Counted from the stretch's first letter, positions 1 to 8,314 are shown. The stretch is DNA of 44,150 nucleotides from an uncultured Selenomonadales bacterium (GCA_937910665.1 CALEPR010000017.1:1-44150), one strand, 5' to 3'. The notes: generated by a model not told the origin, from the letters alone. A program made the numbers and translations.

Positions 1-852
1 AAACCTAATGCTTATATTGTCAAGCTGAAAGGTATGGAAATTGCGAGAGGTGAGTTGATGTTGGATCATTTCTTGGCAATGAATTCCGGCACAGTTTTTG
101 AAGAAGTTCCAGGTATTGAAACTATTGAACCTGCATTTGGACTTCCTGCATTGTGGATTCCTGAAAATGAACGCGAACAGGCAGAATTGAATGGTTACAC
201 AGTTGTCGATGCTGTTTCGGTTTTGGCGACGCATTTGACGGAAGTTATCAAACAACACGCAGCAGAAATTCTCGGTCGTCAGGAAACTCAAAATCTTATC
301 GACAACCTTGCAAAAACTCATCAATCACTTGTACAAGAAGTTGTTCCCGAACTTTTGGGTATCGGCGAAATTCAAAAGGTCTTGGCGAATTTGCTCACCG
401 AACGCGTTTCGATTCGCGATATGGCAACGATTATGGAAGTCCTCGCCGATTACGCCCGCGCAACCAAAGACCCCGAAATTTTGACGGAATATGTTCGCCA
501 CGCAATGGCTCGGCAAATTACTCATCAAGTCTTGCAGGGCGGCACAACCTTGCCATGCGTCACGCTCGACCCCGCGCTGGAAAATCGGATTGTCGGCGGC
601 ATTCAACGCACGGATCACGGCTCCTATGTCAGCCTCGACCCCGATTCAATGCGCCGCATGATCGCCTCGCTGAACAGGGAAATCGAAAAGCTTGCGAATC
701 AGGGTTACCCAGCAATCGTCTTGACAAGCCCCGCCGTCCGCCTCTACTTCCGAAAACTTGTTGAACGTTCGGTGCAAGGTCTCACAATCGTTTCTCATGC
801 CGAAATTGACCAGTCGGTTGAAATTCAAATTATCGGCGTCATCAAGATTTAA
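1..852 (+). CDS. flhA: Flagellar export apparatus protein FlhA, C-terminal part (5' truncated by window)
   Basis: The reading frame is open from base 1 and ends at a TAA at 850-852, so about 283 C-terminal residues are present. FlhA is the large inner-membrane component of the flagellar type III export gate. This part is its cytoplasmic domain, which docks export chaperone-substrate complexes. The sequence carries the conserved run AYIVKLKGMEIARGEL, then GIETIEPAFGLPALWI, then VSVLATHLTEVIK, and ends in a region with RHAMARQIT and a final beta-rich segment (VEIQIIGVIKI). The length and order fit the FlhA C-domain with no frameshift. The membrane half lies outside the window. It converges on ruvB and shares a bidirectional terminator with it. 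It implies a motile cell, consistent with the flagellar-type genes elsewhere in the window. The identification is secure. Confidence 0.95.
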   Translation, partial: KPNAYIVKLKGMEIARGELMLDHFLAMNSGTVFEEVPGIETIEPAFGLPALWIPENEREQAELNGYTVVDAVSVLATHLTEVIKQHAAEILGRQETQNLIDNLAKTHQSLVQEVVPELLGIGEIQKVLANLLTERVSIRDMATIMEVLADYARATKDPEILTEYVRHAMARQITHQVLQGGTTLPCVTLDPALENRIVGGIQRTDHGSYVSLDPDSMRRMIASLNREIEKLANQGYPAIVLTSPAVRLYFRKLVERSVQGLTIVSHAEIDQSVEIQIIGVIKI

Positions 853-864
853 ACTTGGCAACAA

Positions 865-895
865 AAAAGCCTGTCGTTCGTTGCGGCAGGCTTTT
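865..895. terminator. Bidirectional intrinsic terminator between flhA and ruvB
   Basis: An inverted repeat AAAAGCCTGTCG (865-876) / CGGCAGGCTTTT (884-895) with a 7-nt loop lies between the convergent flhA and ruvB stops. The A-run on the left and T-run on the right make it work as a terminator in both directions. The TGTCG / CGGCA core recurs in several other terminators of this window. Confidence 0.85.
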
Positions 896-900
896 AAATT

Positions 901-1935
901 TCAAGAATTCTCAAAGTCAAAAAGGCTCGGCGTGTCGTTGAGCTTCGGATAGGCAACGCCCATGTGATTGTAGCCCGCCTCCGTCACGACACGACCGCGC
1001 GGCGTCCGCATGATAAATCCCAGTTGCAAAAGATACGGCTCGTAAATGTCCTCGATAGTCTCGCGGGTCTCGCTTATGGCGGCGGCAAGGGTATCCAAGC
1101 CGACGGGTCGCCCGTTGAATTTTTTAATCATGGCGTTTAGGAGGCGGCGGTCTGTATGGTCAAGCCCTGCGCGGTCAACTTCCAATGCCAACAATGCGCG
1201 GTCGGCAATTTCGTCTGTGATGACTTTGGAACCTTCGACTTGCGCAAAATCCCGAACGCGCTTTAAAAGTCTGTTGGCAATGCGCGGCGTCCCTCGTGAA
1301 CGTCTGGCAATTTCCTCCGCGCCGCCAAGTTTAATCGGGATTTTCAAAATCTGCGCGGCTCGCGTGATAATCTCAACCAGTGCCTCCGTCGAATAATATT
1401 CAAGCCGACTTATGACGCCGAATCTGTCCCTTAGCGGCGGCGATAACGAGCCGGCTTTTGTCGTCGCGCCAATCAACGTGAACGGCGAAATATCCACGCG
1501 AATACTCCGTGCTTTGGGTCCTTTGCCGATAATTATGTCCAGCGCGAAGTCTTCCATTGCCGAATACAAAATTTCCTCGACTTGCCGGCTGAGGCGGTGA
1601 ATCTCATCGATAAACAGAACGTCGCGGTCATGCAAGTTGGTTAAAATCGCGGCAAGGTCGCCCGCCCGTTCGATTGCAGGTCCCGAAGTTTGTCGGAAAT
1701 TTACGCCGAGTTCGTTCGCGATTATCGCCGCCAAAGTCGTCTTGCCCAAGCCCGGCGGTCCGTAAAGTAAGACGTGGTCGAGAGCCTCGCGCCGATTGAC
1801 TGCCGCCTTGACGAACACCGATAAATTTGCCTTAGCCTTGTCTTGCCCGATATATTCATACAATCTGCGCGGGCGCAAGCTGTATTGCCAATCGTCCGCG
1901 CTTTGCTCAATCGTCGCGATTATTCGTTCGTCCAA
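901..1935 (-). CDS. ruvB: Holliday junction branch migration helicase RuvB
   Basis: This 344-residue AAA+ ATPase is of normal RuvB length. With RuvA it drives branch migration of Holliday junctions during recombination and repair. Visible motifs are Walker A GPPGLGKTT (about residues 59-67), Walker B DVLFIDEIH (105-113), sensor GATT (156-159), the PPLRDRFG segment carrying the arginine finger, and the C-terminal winged-helix domain ending in the typical GFIMRTPRGR region. It starts 16 bases inside the end of fmt, so it is probably translated from the same message as fmt. RuvA and RuvC genes are not adjacent, since fmt lies directly upstream; ruvA may lie elsewhere. The coding sequence is clearly richer in G+C than genes right of 6440. 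Confidence 0.97.
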   Translation of the reverse strand: MDERIIATIEQSADDWQYSLRPRRLYEYIGQDKAKANLSVFVKAAVNRREALDHVLLYGPPGLGKTTLAAIIANELGVNFRQTSGPAIERAGDLAAILTNLHDRDVLFIDEIHRLSRQVEEILYSAMEDFALDIIIGKGPKARSIRVDISPFTLIGATTKAGSLSPPLRDRFGVISRLEYYSTEALVEIITRAAQILKIPIKLGGAEEIARRSRGTPRIANRLLKRVRDFAQVEGSKVITDEIADRALLALEVDRAGLDHTDRRLLNAMIKKFNGRPVGLDTLAAAISETRETIEDIYEPYLLQLGFIMRTPRGRVVTEAGYNHMGVAYPKLNDTPSLFDFENS

Positions 1936-2831
1936 AAATTTTCACCGACCTTGTTGCCGCGAAGAAAATCCGCTGCGTTGAGTTTCTTGGAATTCGGAGC
2001 TTGAATTTCCAAAATCTCAAGCGAACCTTCGCCCGTCCCTACAAAAAATTTTCCGTCGACGATTTTAATTTCGGCAGGCGAAAGATTTTCTTCGGTGAGC
2101 CGCGTCCGCCAGATTTTGAACTTGCCCGACCTTGCCGAGCCGTAAAGTCCGCGAATCATATTGTGAATTTCCCGCGCAGGTTTTTTCCAATCGATAAGCC
2201 CCGTATCTTTTTTTATCAGCGGCGCATAACACGACAGCGAATCGTCCTGCTTAATCGGTTGCAGTCCGCCGTTCTGAAGTTTGTAAAGCGTCTTAAGCAA
2301 CAAGTCCGCGCCGACGGTCATGAGGCGTTCGCGCAATTCGGGCAGAATCATTTCGTCGGGAATTTTAACTTCGCTCTTCAAAAGCATGTCGCCCGTATCG
2401 AGTCCCGCGTTCATTTGCATCGTCGTGACGCCCGTAACTTTTTCGCCGTTGATTATCGCCCACTCAATCGGAGCCGCCCCGCGATATTTCGGCAGGAGTG
2501 ATGCGTGAACATTTATGCAACCGAAGCGCGGGATGTCCAAAATTTTTTGCGATAAGATTTGTCCGAAGGCGACGACGATAATTAAATCGGGCTTGAGTGC
2601 GGCAATTTCCTCGACGACTTCGGGAGCCTTGACTTTGAGCGGCTGAATCACGCGCAGATTATTTTCTTCGGCAAAAATTTTTACGGGCGGCGGCTGAAGT
2701 TTATGCCCGCGTCCTTTAGGTCTGTCGGGTTGAGTCACGACGCAAATTATTTCGGTCTTGTCGATAAGCGCGGCGAGACTCGGCACGGCAAATTCGGGCG
2801 TACCCATGAAGATAACTTTTAACTTGTCCAT
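1920..2831 (-). CDS. fmt: Methionyl-tRNA formyltransferase
   Basis: The enzyme transfers a formyl group from 10-formyl-tetrahydrofolate to Met-tRNA(fMet) to make the initiator tRNA. With the start at 2831 the protein has 303 residues. It begins MDKLKVIFMGTPEFAVPSL, as the family does. The catalytic Asn-His pair sits in INVHASLLPKYRG (N107, H109) and the Asp in GLDTGDML (D145). The ATG at 2831 is chosen because it overlaps the stop of the upstream small gene as TAATG and has AGAGGTG about 10 bases before it. An in-frame start four codons earlier has no such support. The C-terminal OB-fold domain is present. Its 3' end overlaps the start of ruvB. Confidence 0.96.
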   Translation of the reverse strand: MDKLKVIFMGTPEFAVPSLAALIDKTEIICVVTQPDRPKGRGHKLQPPPVKIFAEENNLRVIQPLKVKAPEVVEEIAALKPDLIIVVAFGQILSQKILDIPRFGCINVHASLLPKYRGAAPIEWAIINGEKVTGVTTMQMNAGLDTGDMLLKSEVKIPDEMILPELRERLMTVGADLLLKTLYKLQNGGLQPIKQDDSLSCYAPLIKKDTGLIDWKKPAREIHNMIRGLYGSARSGKFKIWRTRLTEENLSPAEIKIVDGKFFVGTGEGSLEILEIQAPNSKKLNAADFLRGNKVGENFWTNE

Positions 2832-3046
2832 TAAGGATTGCACCTCTTGCAGGGAACATAGCCCGCATTAATCGCCTCTTCGCGGGTGTTCATGTAAACT
2901 TTATTCGAGAGATTCATCTTGTTGACCATAGAACAATCTGCGTAGTGAAATTTCCCCGTGTTCGCGTTGCCGATATAATTTGCCGCCAGAACGTTCGCCG
3001 TCATCAAAATAATAATCGTGACGAACGCCGCCAAAAATTTTTTCAT
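2831..3046 (-). CDS. Small secreted protein with an Ada-like zinc-binding motif
   Basis: This 71-residue protein starts with a Sec signal peptide (MKKFLAAFVTIIILMTANVLAA) and continues as a mature domain of about 50 residues beginning NYIGNANTGKFHY. The mature part has the pattern of the Ada metal-binding family: YIGN...KFHYADC, then REEAINAGYVPCKRC. Candidate zinc ligands are C38, C66 and C69, possibly with H34. In Ada such a domain senses methyl phosphotriesters. Secreted stand-alone versions are often found near nucleases, and their role is unknown to me. The ATG at 3046 is preferred over an in-frame GTG nine bases upstream because GAGGAG lies at the right spacing only for the ATG. It is translationally coupled to fmt (TAATG). 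It is probably real, but its function is an inference. Confidence 0.75.
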   Translation of the reverse strand: MKKFLAAFVTIIILMTANVLAANYIGNANTGKFHYADCSMVNKMNLSNKVYMNTREEAINAGYVPCKRCNP

Positions 3047-3077
3047 GACAATCACTCCTCAGAAATGAGTCGAAACC

Positions 3078-3188
3078 CGGGCGCACAAGGACGTGCGCCC
3101 GCCGCGACCATTTTGCGTGACGCAAAATACAGCGGACGAAGCACCTTTCTTTTTGCTACTTTTTCTTTGGTGCGGCAAAGAAAAAGTA
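3078..3188. repeat. Cluster of three perfect inverted repeats upstream of the RND gene
   Basis: Three hairpins follow each other in the 200-bp gap between divergent genes. CGGGCGCAC (3078-3086) pairs with GTGCGCCCG (3093-3101). ATTTTGCGT (3110-3118) pairs with ACGCAAAAT (3120-3128). TACTTTTTCTTTG (3157-3169) pairs with CAAAGAAAAAGTA (3176-3188). All are perfect. No promoter could be assigned with confidence. It looks like a dispersed palindromic element or a regulatory leader. Confidence 0.6.
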
Positions 3189-3241
3189 GATCCTAAATAC
3201 AAAATTCATTTACAAACAGCTCCTAAAAAGGAGGCGGCAAC

Positions 3242-6200
3242 TTGGCAAAATTTTTTATTCACCGACCGATATTCGCGATAGTCATTGCCTTGATAATCAC
3301 ACTCGTCGGAATCCTCGCGGCAATTCAACTTCCAATCGCGCAATATCCGCAAATTTCCCCGCCGACAATTTCTGTCAGCACAACTTACACGGGCGCAAAT
3401 GCCGGCGTCGTCAATGAAACTATCGCGCAGGTCATCGAGCAACAAGTCAACGGCACCGACGGCATGGACTACATGAGCTCCAACTCCGATGACACTGGAC
3501 GTTACAGCCTCAGCGTTGTCTTTGAAGTCGGAACCGACGACGACATGGACAGCGTCAAAGTTCAAAACAACGTCGCCATTGCAAACGCCAGCTTGCCTAC
3601 CGACGTTCAAAGGCAGGGCGTCACGACCCGCAAATCCTCAAGCGATATGGCTCTGTTCTTGGCAATGTATTCTCCCAACGGCGATTACGACCGCGCCTTC
3701 ATGAAGAATTACGCCGATATTTATCTTATGGACGAAATTAAGCGCGTCGACGGCGTCGGTGACGTTCAGATTTTCGGCTCCGATTACTCAATGCGCATTT
3801 GGCTCAACCCCGACAAACTCGCCGAACTTGACTTGACGATTGCCGAAGTTTCCGCCGCGATTAACGAACAAAACCTCCAAGCGGCGGCGGGCACAATCGG
3901 TTCAATGCCTCTGGCTCAAGGTCAGGAAAAACAATTCACGGGCAAAGTTCAGGGGCGTCTTTCCGAGATGGAGGAATTCGCCAACATTATCTTGAAAAGC
4001 CGCAGTGACGGCACTTTTGTTTACATGAAAGACGTTGCCAGAATCGAATCGGGGCAACGCGCCAACAATATCGTTGCGAAATACAACGGCTATCCTTCCG
4101 TCGGCTTCGGTATTCAGTTGACTTCGGACGCAAACGCAATGACGACTGTCCGCGGCGTTCAGGACATTATCGAACGTCAAAAGCCCAATCTCCCGCCCGG
4201 ACTTTTCATTGATGAAATTTTCGACAGCACAGATTTTATCCGCGCCTCGATTGAGGAAGTCGCGCACACGTTCGTTGAGGCTTTGCTCCTCGTCGTGTTC
4301 GTCATTTTTATTTTCCTGCAAAGTTGGCGCGCAACGTTAATCCCGTTGCTTGCGGTTCCCGTGTCATTAATCGGAACTTTCACGGCGTTCATAATCCTCG
4401 ACTTCTCAATCAACACGCTGACATTGTTCGCAATGGTCTTGGCAATAGGTCTGGTCGTCGACGACGCAATAGTCGTTATCGAAAACGTCGAGCATCACAT
4501 GGAAAGCGGCTTATCTCCCGTCGACGCAACCGAACGCGCAATGGACGAAGTTCAAGGTCCCGTCGTGGCTATCGCGTTTGTCTTGGCGGCGGTGTTCGTG
4601 CCCGTTGCATTTTTGGGCGGCATGATGGGCGTTCTTTATCGGCAGTTCGCGCTGACAATCGCAATATCTATGGCTTTATCGGCATTCGTCGCGCTGACTT
4701 TGACGCCCGCCCTTTGCGCCATGATTTTAAAACCCAAAGACCCCAACGCTAAGATGGGAGTCTTCGACAAAATTTTTAACGGCTTTAACAACTGGTTCGA
4801 CCGTACGAAAAATTCTTACGTCAAAACTGTCGCCGCCTTTATAGGACGTTCAAAGTTGGCGATAATCTTCCTGCTTATCGTCTGCGGCTGTGCTTGGACG
4901 ATTTATCAGCGGTTGCCCTCGACGTTCGTGCCCGAAGAGGATCAAGGCTATTTCTTCACGTCTATTAACTTGCCTGAAGGTACCTCGATGAATCACACCG
5001 TTGCAACCATTGACAAACTCGGCGGCGCGGTTATGAAGGAAATGCCCGGCTTGAAAAACTGCATGATGATTACCGGCTTTGATATTCTTTCGTTCGGCTC
5101 CAAACCCAGCGCGGGCATAATCGTTTGCGGCTTGGAGTCTTGGGATAAGCGCGGCAAAGACGCCTCAATCAACGCGTGTATCGGGACAATGTTCAGGCTC
5201 GGCGCAATGACTGTTCCCGAAGCGCAGGTTATCGCCTTCAACCCGCCCGCCTTGCCCGGTTTGGGAAATATCGGCGGCTGGTCTTTGCAACTTCAAGACA
5301 TGGCGGGGCACACCGACGAGGAACTTGACGAAATTACAAAACGAATCGTCGCCAAAGCCAATCAGCGTCCCGAAATGCAGGGCGTCCGCACAACGTTTAA
5401 TATCGCCTCGCCGACCGTCGAATACGAGATTGACCGCGAAAAAGTCAAACTCTTGGGCGTGGAAATTTCTGACGTGTTCACGGCTTTGCAAGTCAACTTC
5501 GGCGGTATGCAAGTCAACGACTTCAACAAATTCGGCAGGACTTACAAAGTCATGCTTCAATCTGACGTGCTGTATCGTTCGGAGGCGGATTGCGCAAGGT
5601 TTGTTTTCGTCAAAGGTTCGGGCGGGCAAATGGTTCCGCTTAACACTTTGATAACGCCGCATCTTTCGACAGGTCCGACACAAATTTCACGCTTCAACGC
5701 GGCACGCGCAGTCACAATTCAAGGCAACGCGGGCGCAGGATATTCTTCCGGTCAAGCAATGAACGCCATCGAGGAAATCGTCAATGAAGAGGCGGGCGTC
5801 GGCTTCAATATCGAATGGTCGGGGCAGTCTCGCGAAGAGAAAAAGGCGGCAAGTTCGACGGGGCAAGTTTTGGCGTTGGCTTTGGTCTTCGTATTCTTGA
5901 TGCTCGCCGCGCTTTACGAAAGTTGGTCGGTGCCGTTCGCAGTCTTGCTCAGCGTTCCTACGGGACTTTTCGGCGCGGTCTTCTCGGAATTTTTCATGGC
6001 TTGGCTTGAGGCAACTCTCAATAACGGTCAGCAAAACGCGGGACTTCAAGACAGCGTCTATATGCAAATCGGAATAATCATGATAATCGGCTTGGCGGCG
6101 AAGAACGCGATACTGATTGTTGAGTTTGCAAAAGTTCGCGTCGACAGAGGAATGCCTCCAATTAAAGCGGCAATAGAGGCGGCAGGCTTGAGACTTCGCC

Positions 6201-6436
6201 CGATACTCATGACTTCGTTCGCGTTCATAATCGGGTGCTTGCCTTTGGCGGTGGCGACGGGCGCGGGCTCGGCGGCTCGCAACGGAATGGGCGTGGCGGT
6301 TGTCGGCGGAATGTTGTTCGCGACAAGTTTAGGAATTTTCTTGATTCCTGTGTTCTTTGTCATTGTAGAATTTGTTGCAGAAAAGTTTGGATTTATGAAA
6401 CAAGAAAGAAGAAAATCTTCCATCGACTATATGTAA
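3242..6436 (+). CDS. RND (HAE1 family) multidrug efflux pump inner-membrane subunit, AcrB-like
   Basis: The protein is 1064 residues, the full size of AcrB/MexB-type proton-driven pumps that export hydrophobic drugs and other amphiphiles across both membranes with a periplasmic adaptor and an outer-membrane channel. It opens FFIHRPIFAIVIALIITLVGILA. The proton-relay aspartates fall at D407-D408 in GLVVDDAIVVIENVE, and the partner lysine lies in AAKNAILIVEF (about residue 954). The duplicated 12-helix architecture with two large periplasmic loops is evident. It begins with TTG, seven bases after GGAGG. No adaptor (MFP) or outer-membrane factor gene is next to it, and both neighbours point elsewhere, so partners must be encoded outside the window. 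Its G+C content is markedly higher than that of the genes after it. The family call is secure; the substrate is unknown. Confidence 0.95.
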   Translation: MAKFFIHRPIFAIVIALIITLVGILAAIQLPIAQYPQISPPTISVSTTYTGANAGVVNETIAQVIEQQVNGTDGMDYMSSNSDDTGRYSLSVVFEVGTDDDMDSVKVQNNVAIANASLPTDVQRQGVTTRKSSSDMALFLAMYSPNGDYDRAFMKNYADIYLMDEIKRVDGVGDVQIFGSDYSMRIWLNPDKLAELDLTIAEVSAAINEQNLQAAAGTIGSMPLAQGQEKQFTGKVQGRLSEMEEFANIILKSRSDGTFVYMKDVARIESGQRANNIVAKYNGYPSVGFGIQLTSDANAMTTVRGVQDIIERQKPNLPPGLFIDEIFDSTDFIRASIEEVAHTFVEALLLVVFVIFIFLQSWRATLIPLLAVPVSLIGTFTAFIILDFSINTLTLFAMVLAIGLVVDDAIVVIENVEHHMESGLSPVDATERAMDEVQGPVVAIAFVLAAVFVPVAFLGGMMGVLYRQFALTIAISMALSAFVALTLTPALCAMILKPKDPNAKMGVFDKIFNGFNNWFDRTKNSYVKTVAAFIGRSKLAIIFLLIVCGCAWTIYQRLPSTFVPEEDQGYFFTSINLPEGTSMNHTVATIDKLGGAVMKEMPGLKNCMMITGFDILSFGSKPSAGIIVCGLESWDKRGKDASINACIGTMFRLGAMTVPEAQVIAFNPPALPGLGNIGGWSLQLQDMAGHTDEELDEITKRIVAKANQRPEMQGVRTTFNIASPTVEYEIDREKVKLLGVEISDVFTALQVNFGGMQVNDFNKFGRTYKVMLQSDVLYRSEADCARFVFVKGSGGQMVPLNTLITPHLSTGPTQISRFNAARAVTIQGNAGAGYSSGQAMNAIEEIVNEEAGVGFNIEWSGQSREEKKAASSTGQVLALALVFVFLMLAALYESWSVPFAVLLSVPTGLFGAVFSEFFMAWLEATLNNGQQNAGLQDSVYMQIGIIMIIGLAAKNAILIVEFAKVRVDRGMPPIKAAIEAAGLRLRPILMTSFAFIIGCLPLAVATGAGSAARNGMGVAVVGGMLFATSLGIFLIPVFFVIVEFVAEKFGFMKQERRKSSIDYM

Positions 6437-6462
6437 AAAATTTTTTGTGACTGAAAAAAAAT

Positions 6463-6504
6463 ATCCTGTCGAAGAAAAAAATTTTTCCCGGCAGGATTTT
6501 TTTT
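6463..6504 (+). terminator. Intrinsic terminator after the RND gene
   Basis: ATCCTGTCG (6463-6471) pairs with CGGCAGGAT (6489-6497) and is followed by a run of eight T. An A-run precedes the left arm. The same ATCCTGYCG / CGRCAGGAT core appears at 37955-37981 and, degenerated, in the tandem array at 35567. Confidence 0.85.
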
Positions 6505-6595
6505 CTTGAATGTACAATCTAGGTGCAATTTGCAATTTTCTACTTCGTTGCAGTTCACTTGACAATTCAAGTTTAAAAATTTTCCAGGTGACAGA

Positions 6596-8050
6596 ATGAA
6601 AAAATTTTTACCGGCAATTTTGGCAAATTTTTCCGCCGCACTCAGCGAAATTTTATTGATGGCGGCAGCGGCGTGGCTGATTGTGTCTGCTGCGCTTCGC
6701 CCACCACTCAGCGCACTTTCAATCGGAATAACTTTGGTTCGTGCGGCAGGAATTTCTCGCGCCGCACTTCGATATGCAGACAGATTTTTTTCGCACAAAA
6801 TAATTTTCAAATTCTTGGACGACTTGCGCGAAAAAATTTTTCTGAAAGCCGCAAAAAAATTTCCGCTAAAGTCGGGAAAAATTTTTGAAGGCGAATTACT
6901 TCACGGATTGACGGTGATTGCAGAGCAGGAGAAAAATTTTTTGCCGCGAGTAATTTTGCCGCTCACGACAACTTTTTTTCTGACAATCTTGCTGACAATT
7001 TTTTTGAAAACGCCAATCTTGCCGATAATTTTTTTGTCGAACTTGCTTTTTGCAAAAATTTTTTCTGTCGAGTCGGCGAATGATTCAGTTTACCGCGAAA
7101 AAATTTTAGATTTTTATGATGGACGCGACGAATTAAAAATTTTCGGCGAAACTCCCGCAATAAAAAAATTAAACTTCGCGGCAGAAAAATTTTCGCAGAC
7201 GCAAGAAAAAATTTACAATCGACAAATAAATTTCTTCTCGGCAATAAAAATTTTCAATGCGGCAGGAATTTTTTTCATTCTGCGCGGACTTGAAGTTGAC
7301 AGAATTTATTTCGCGGTGTGGATTTTTATTTTGCTGTCGGTCTTTGAAATTTTTTCGATGATACCCGATGCGATTCTGACTTACAAAAAAATGAAGTTTG
7401 ACAGCAAAATTTTTGAGCGCGAAGAAAAAAATTTTATTCAAGCCGAAAATTTGCCACTTCAACCTTGCATCTTAAACCTTGAAAATATTTCCTTCAGCTA
7501 CGACGATAAAAATTTTGTGCTGAAAAATTTTAATTTGAAAGTCGAGCGCGGCGAACAAATTGCGATTGTCGGCGAGAGCGGCGCAGGAAAAACTACGCTG
7601 TTGAATTTAATTACAAAACTTTTTGAGCCGAACTCAGGAAAAATTTTTGTCGGTGGAAAAATTTGTGCGGCGACGACTGAAAATTTTATTTTTGGCGACT
7701 CGATTCGGAAAAATTTTGAAATTTTTTGCGGAGGTGTCGGCGAAGAAAAAATTTTTGAAGTTTTAAAAATTTGTCAGCTTGAAAATTTTGAAATTGATTC
7801 TGAAGTCGGCGAAAATGGAAATTTTTTGTCAGGCGGTGAACGACTCAGACTTCAAATTGCATTGGCGTTGGCGAAAAATCCTGAAATTTTGATTCTTGAC
7901 GAACCCACCGCAGGCTTGGATAAAATTCGCGCCGAAAATTTGATTAATGCTGTGATAGAAGATTCTGCAGAAAAAAATCGTGCGCTCTTGGTCATCACGC
8001 ACGACAAAAATATTTCAAAAAATTTTTCAAAAATTATCTCTCTCAACTAA
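6596..8050 (+). CDS. CydC-like ABC exporter half-transporter (membrane + ATPase)
   Basis: This 484-residue protein has an N-terminal six-helix exporter domain and a C-terminal nucleotide-binding domain. The N-terminal pattern (two helices, then a RAALRYADRFFSHKIIFKFL segment) matches CydC, half of the CydDC heterodimer that exports thiols for cytochrome bd assembly. The ATPase has Walker A GESGAGKTT (about 326-334), signature LSGGERLRL (about 411), Walker B/D-loop ILILDEPTAGLD and the switch histidine in VITHD. The stretch between Walker A and the TENFIFGDSI segment is about a dozen residues short, and the usual Q-loop glutamine is missing. No CydD-like partner or cydAB lies nearby. AGGTGA before the ATG is the likely ribosome binding site. 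Family assignment is good; function as CydC is tentative. Confidence 0.75.
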   Translation: MKKFLPAILANFSAALSEILLMAAAAWLIVSAALRPPLSALSIGITLVRAAGISRAALRYADRFFSHKIIFKFLDDLREKIFLKAAKKFPLKSGKIFEGELLHGLTVIAEQEKNFLPRVILPLTTTFFLTILLTIFLKTPILPIIFLSNLLFAKIFSVESANDSVYREKILDFYDGRDELKIFGETPAIKKLNFAAEKFSQTQEKIYNRQINFFSAIKIFNAAGIFFILRGLEVDRIYFAVWIFILLSVFEIFSMIPDAILTYKKMKFDSKIFEREEKNFIQAENLPLQPCILNLENISFSYDDKNFVLKNFNLKVERGEQIAIVGESGAGKTTLLNLITKLFEPNSGKIFVGGKICAATTENFIFGDSIRKNFEIFCGGVGEEKIFEVLKICQLENFEIDSEVGENGNFLSGGERLRLQIALALAKNPEILILDEPTAGLDKIRAENLINAVIEDSAEKNRALLVITHDKNISKNFSKIISLN

Positions 8051-8065
8051 ATTTTCCGCGACAAA

Positions 8066-8118
8066 TTTTTATATCTTCTTCGCCAAAAAGTTTATCGGAA
8101 AATTTTTTTGTAATTTGA
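8066..8118 (-). pseudogene. Fragment of dxs 3' end in repeat unit 1
   Basis: Read on the minus strand this stretch encodes DKLFGEEDIKI, close to the dxs C-terminal DKLSGEEDIKI, then diverges. It has no start of its own. It is a duplicated tail of dxs marking the left edge of the tandem repeat unit. Confidence 0.8.
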
Positions 8119-8135
8119 AAATAATATGATATAAT
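8107..8135 (+). promoter_or_regulatory. Promoter of peptide gene 1 (extended -10)
   Basis: TATAAT at 8130-8135 is preceded by TG at 8127-8128, a consensus extended -10. The -35 region is weak (TTTGTA at 8107-8112, 17-bp spacing). The predicted RNA would start near 8142, placing the 5' complementarity element right at the 5' end. Confidence 0.7.
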
Positions 8136-8195
8136 CTCGGCGGTCGGAAACGGCAGGCGGTCAAAAAAAATGCCCCCAGAAAGGGGGAGAGGTTT

Positions 8196-8276
8196 ATGCG
8201 TTGGATAGTTATTATTGTTCGCGTTGTAACAATCGCGACAGCCATCCTTGTGCTAACCAGTAAAGTAGCCGCCTAA
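8196..8276 (+). CDS. Small hydrophobic peptide 1 (26 aa), candidate type I toxin
   Basis: The ORF encodes MRWIVIIVRVV, then TIATAILVL and the tail TSKVAA. It is a single hydrophobic segment flanked by basic residues (R2, R9, K23), as in membrane-acting type I toxins. AGGGGGAGAGG lies just upstream of the ATG, but the GGGGG (8183-8187) pairs with CCCCC (8173-8177), so translation of the folded RNA should be poor. The second repeat unit keeps the length class, the hydrophobicity, the IIxRV core and the TKVAA-like end while changing many residues, which argues for a translated peptide. It has no recognised family. A leader peptide is the main alternative. Toxicity is inferred, not shown. Confidence 0.6.
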   Translation: MRWIVIIVRVVTIATAILVLTSKVAA

Positions 8277-8314
8277 GTGCCAGCTTAAGCTACTACGGAT
8301 TTTAGTTTTTTTTT
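8265..8314 (+). terminator. Stem-loop over the stop codon of peptide gene 1, with T-run
   Basis: GTAGCCGCCTAAG (8265-8277, containing the stop codon) pairs imperfectly (10 of 13) with CTTAAGCTACTAC (8284-8296), followed by a T-rich run to 8314. It is a likely terminator for the peptide mRNA. On the other strand the stem is followed by TTTA, so it could also stop the antisense RNA. Confidence 0.6.
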
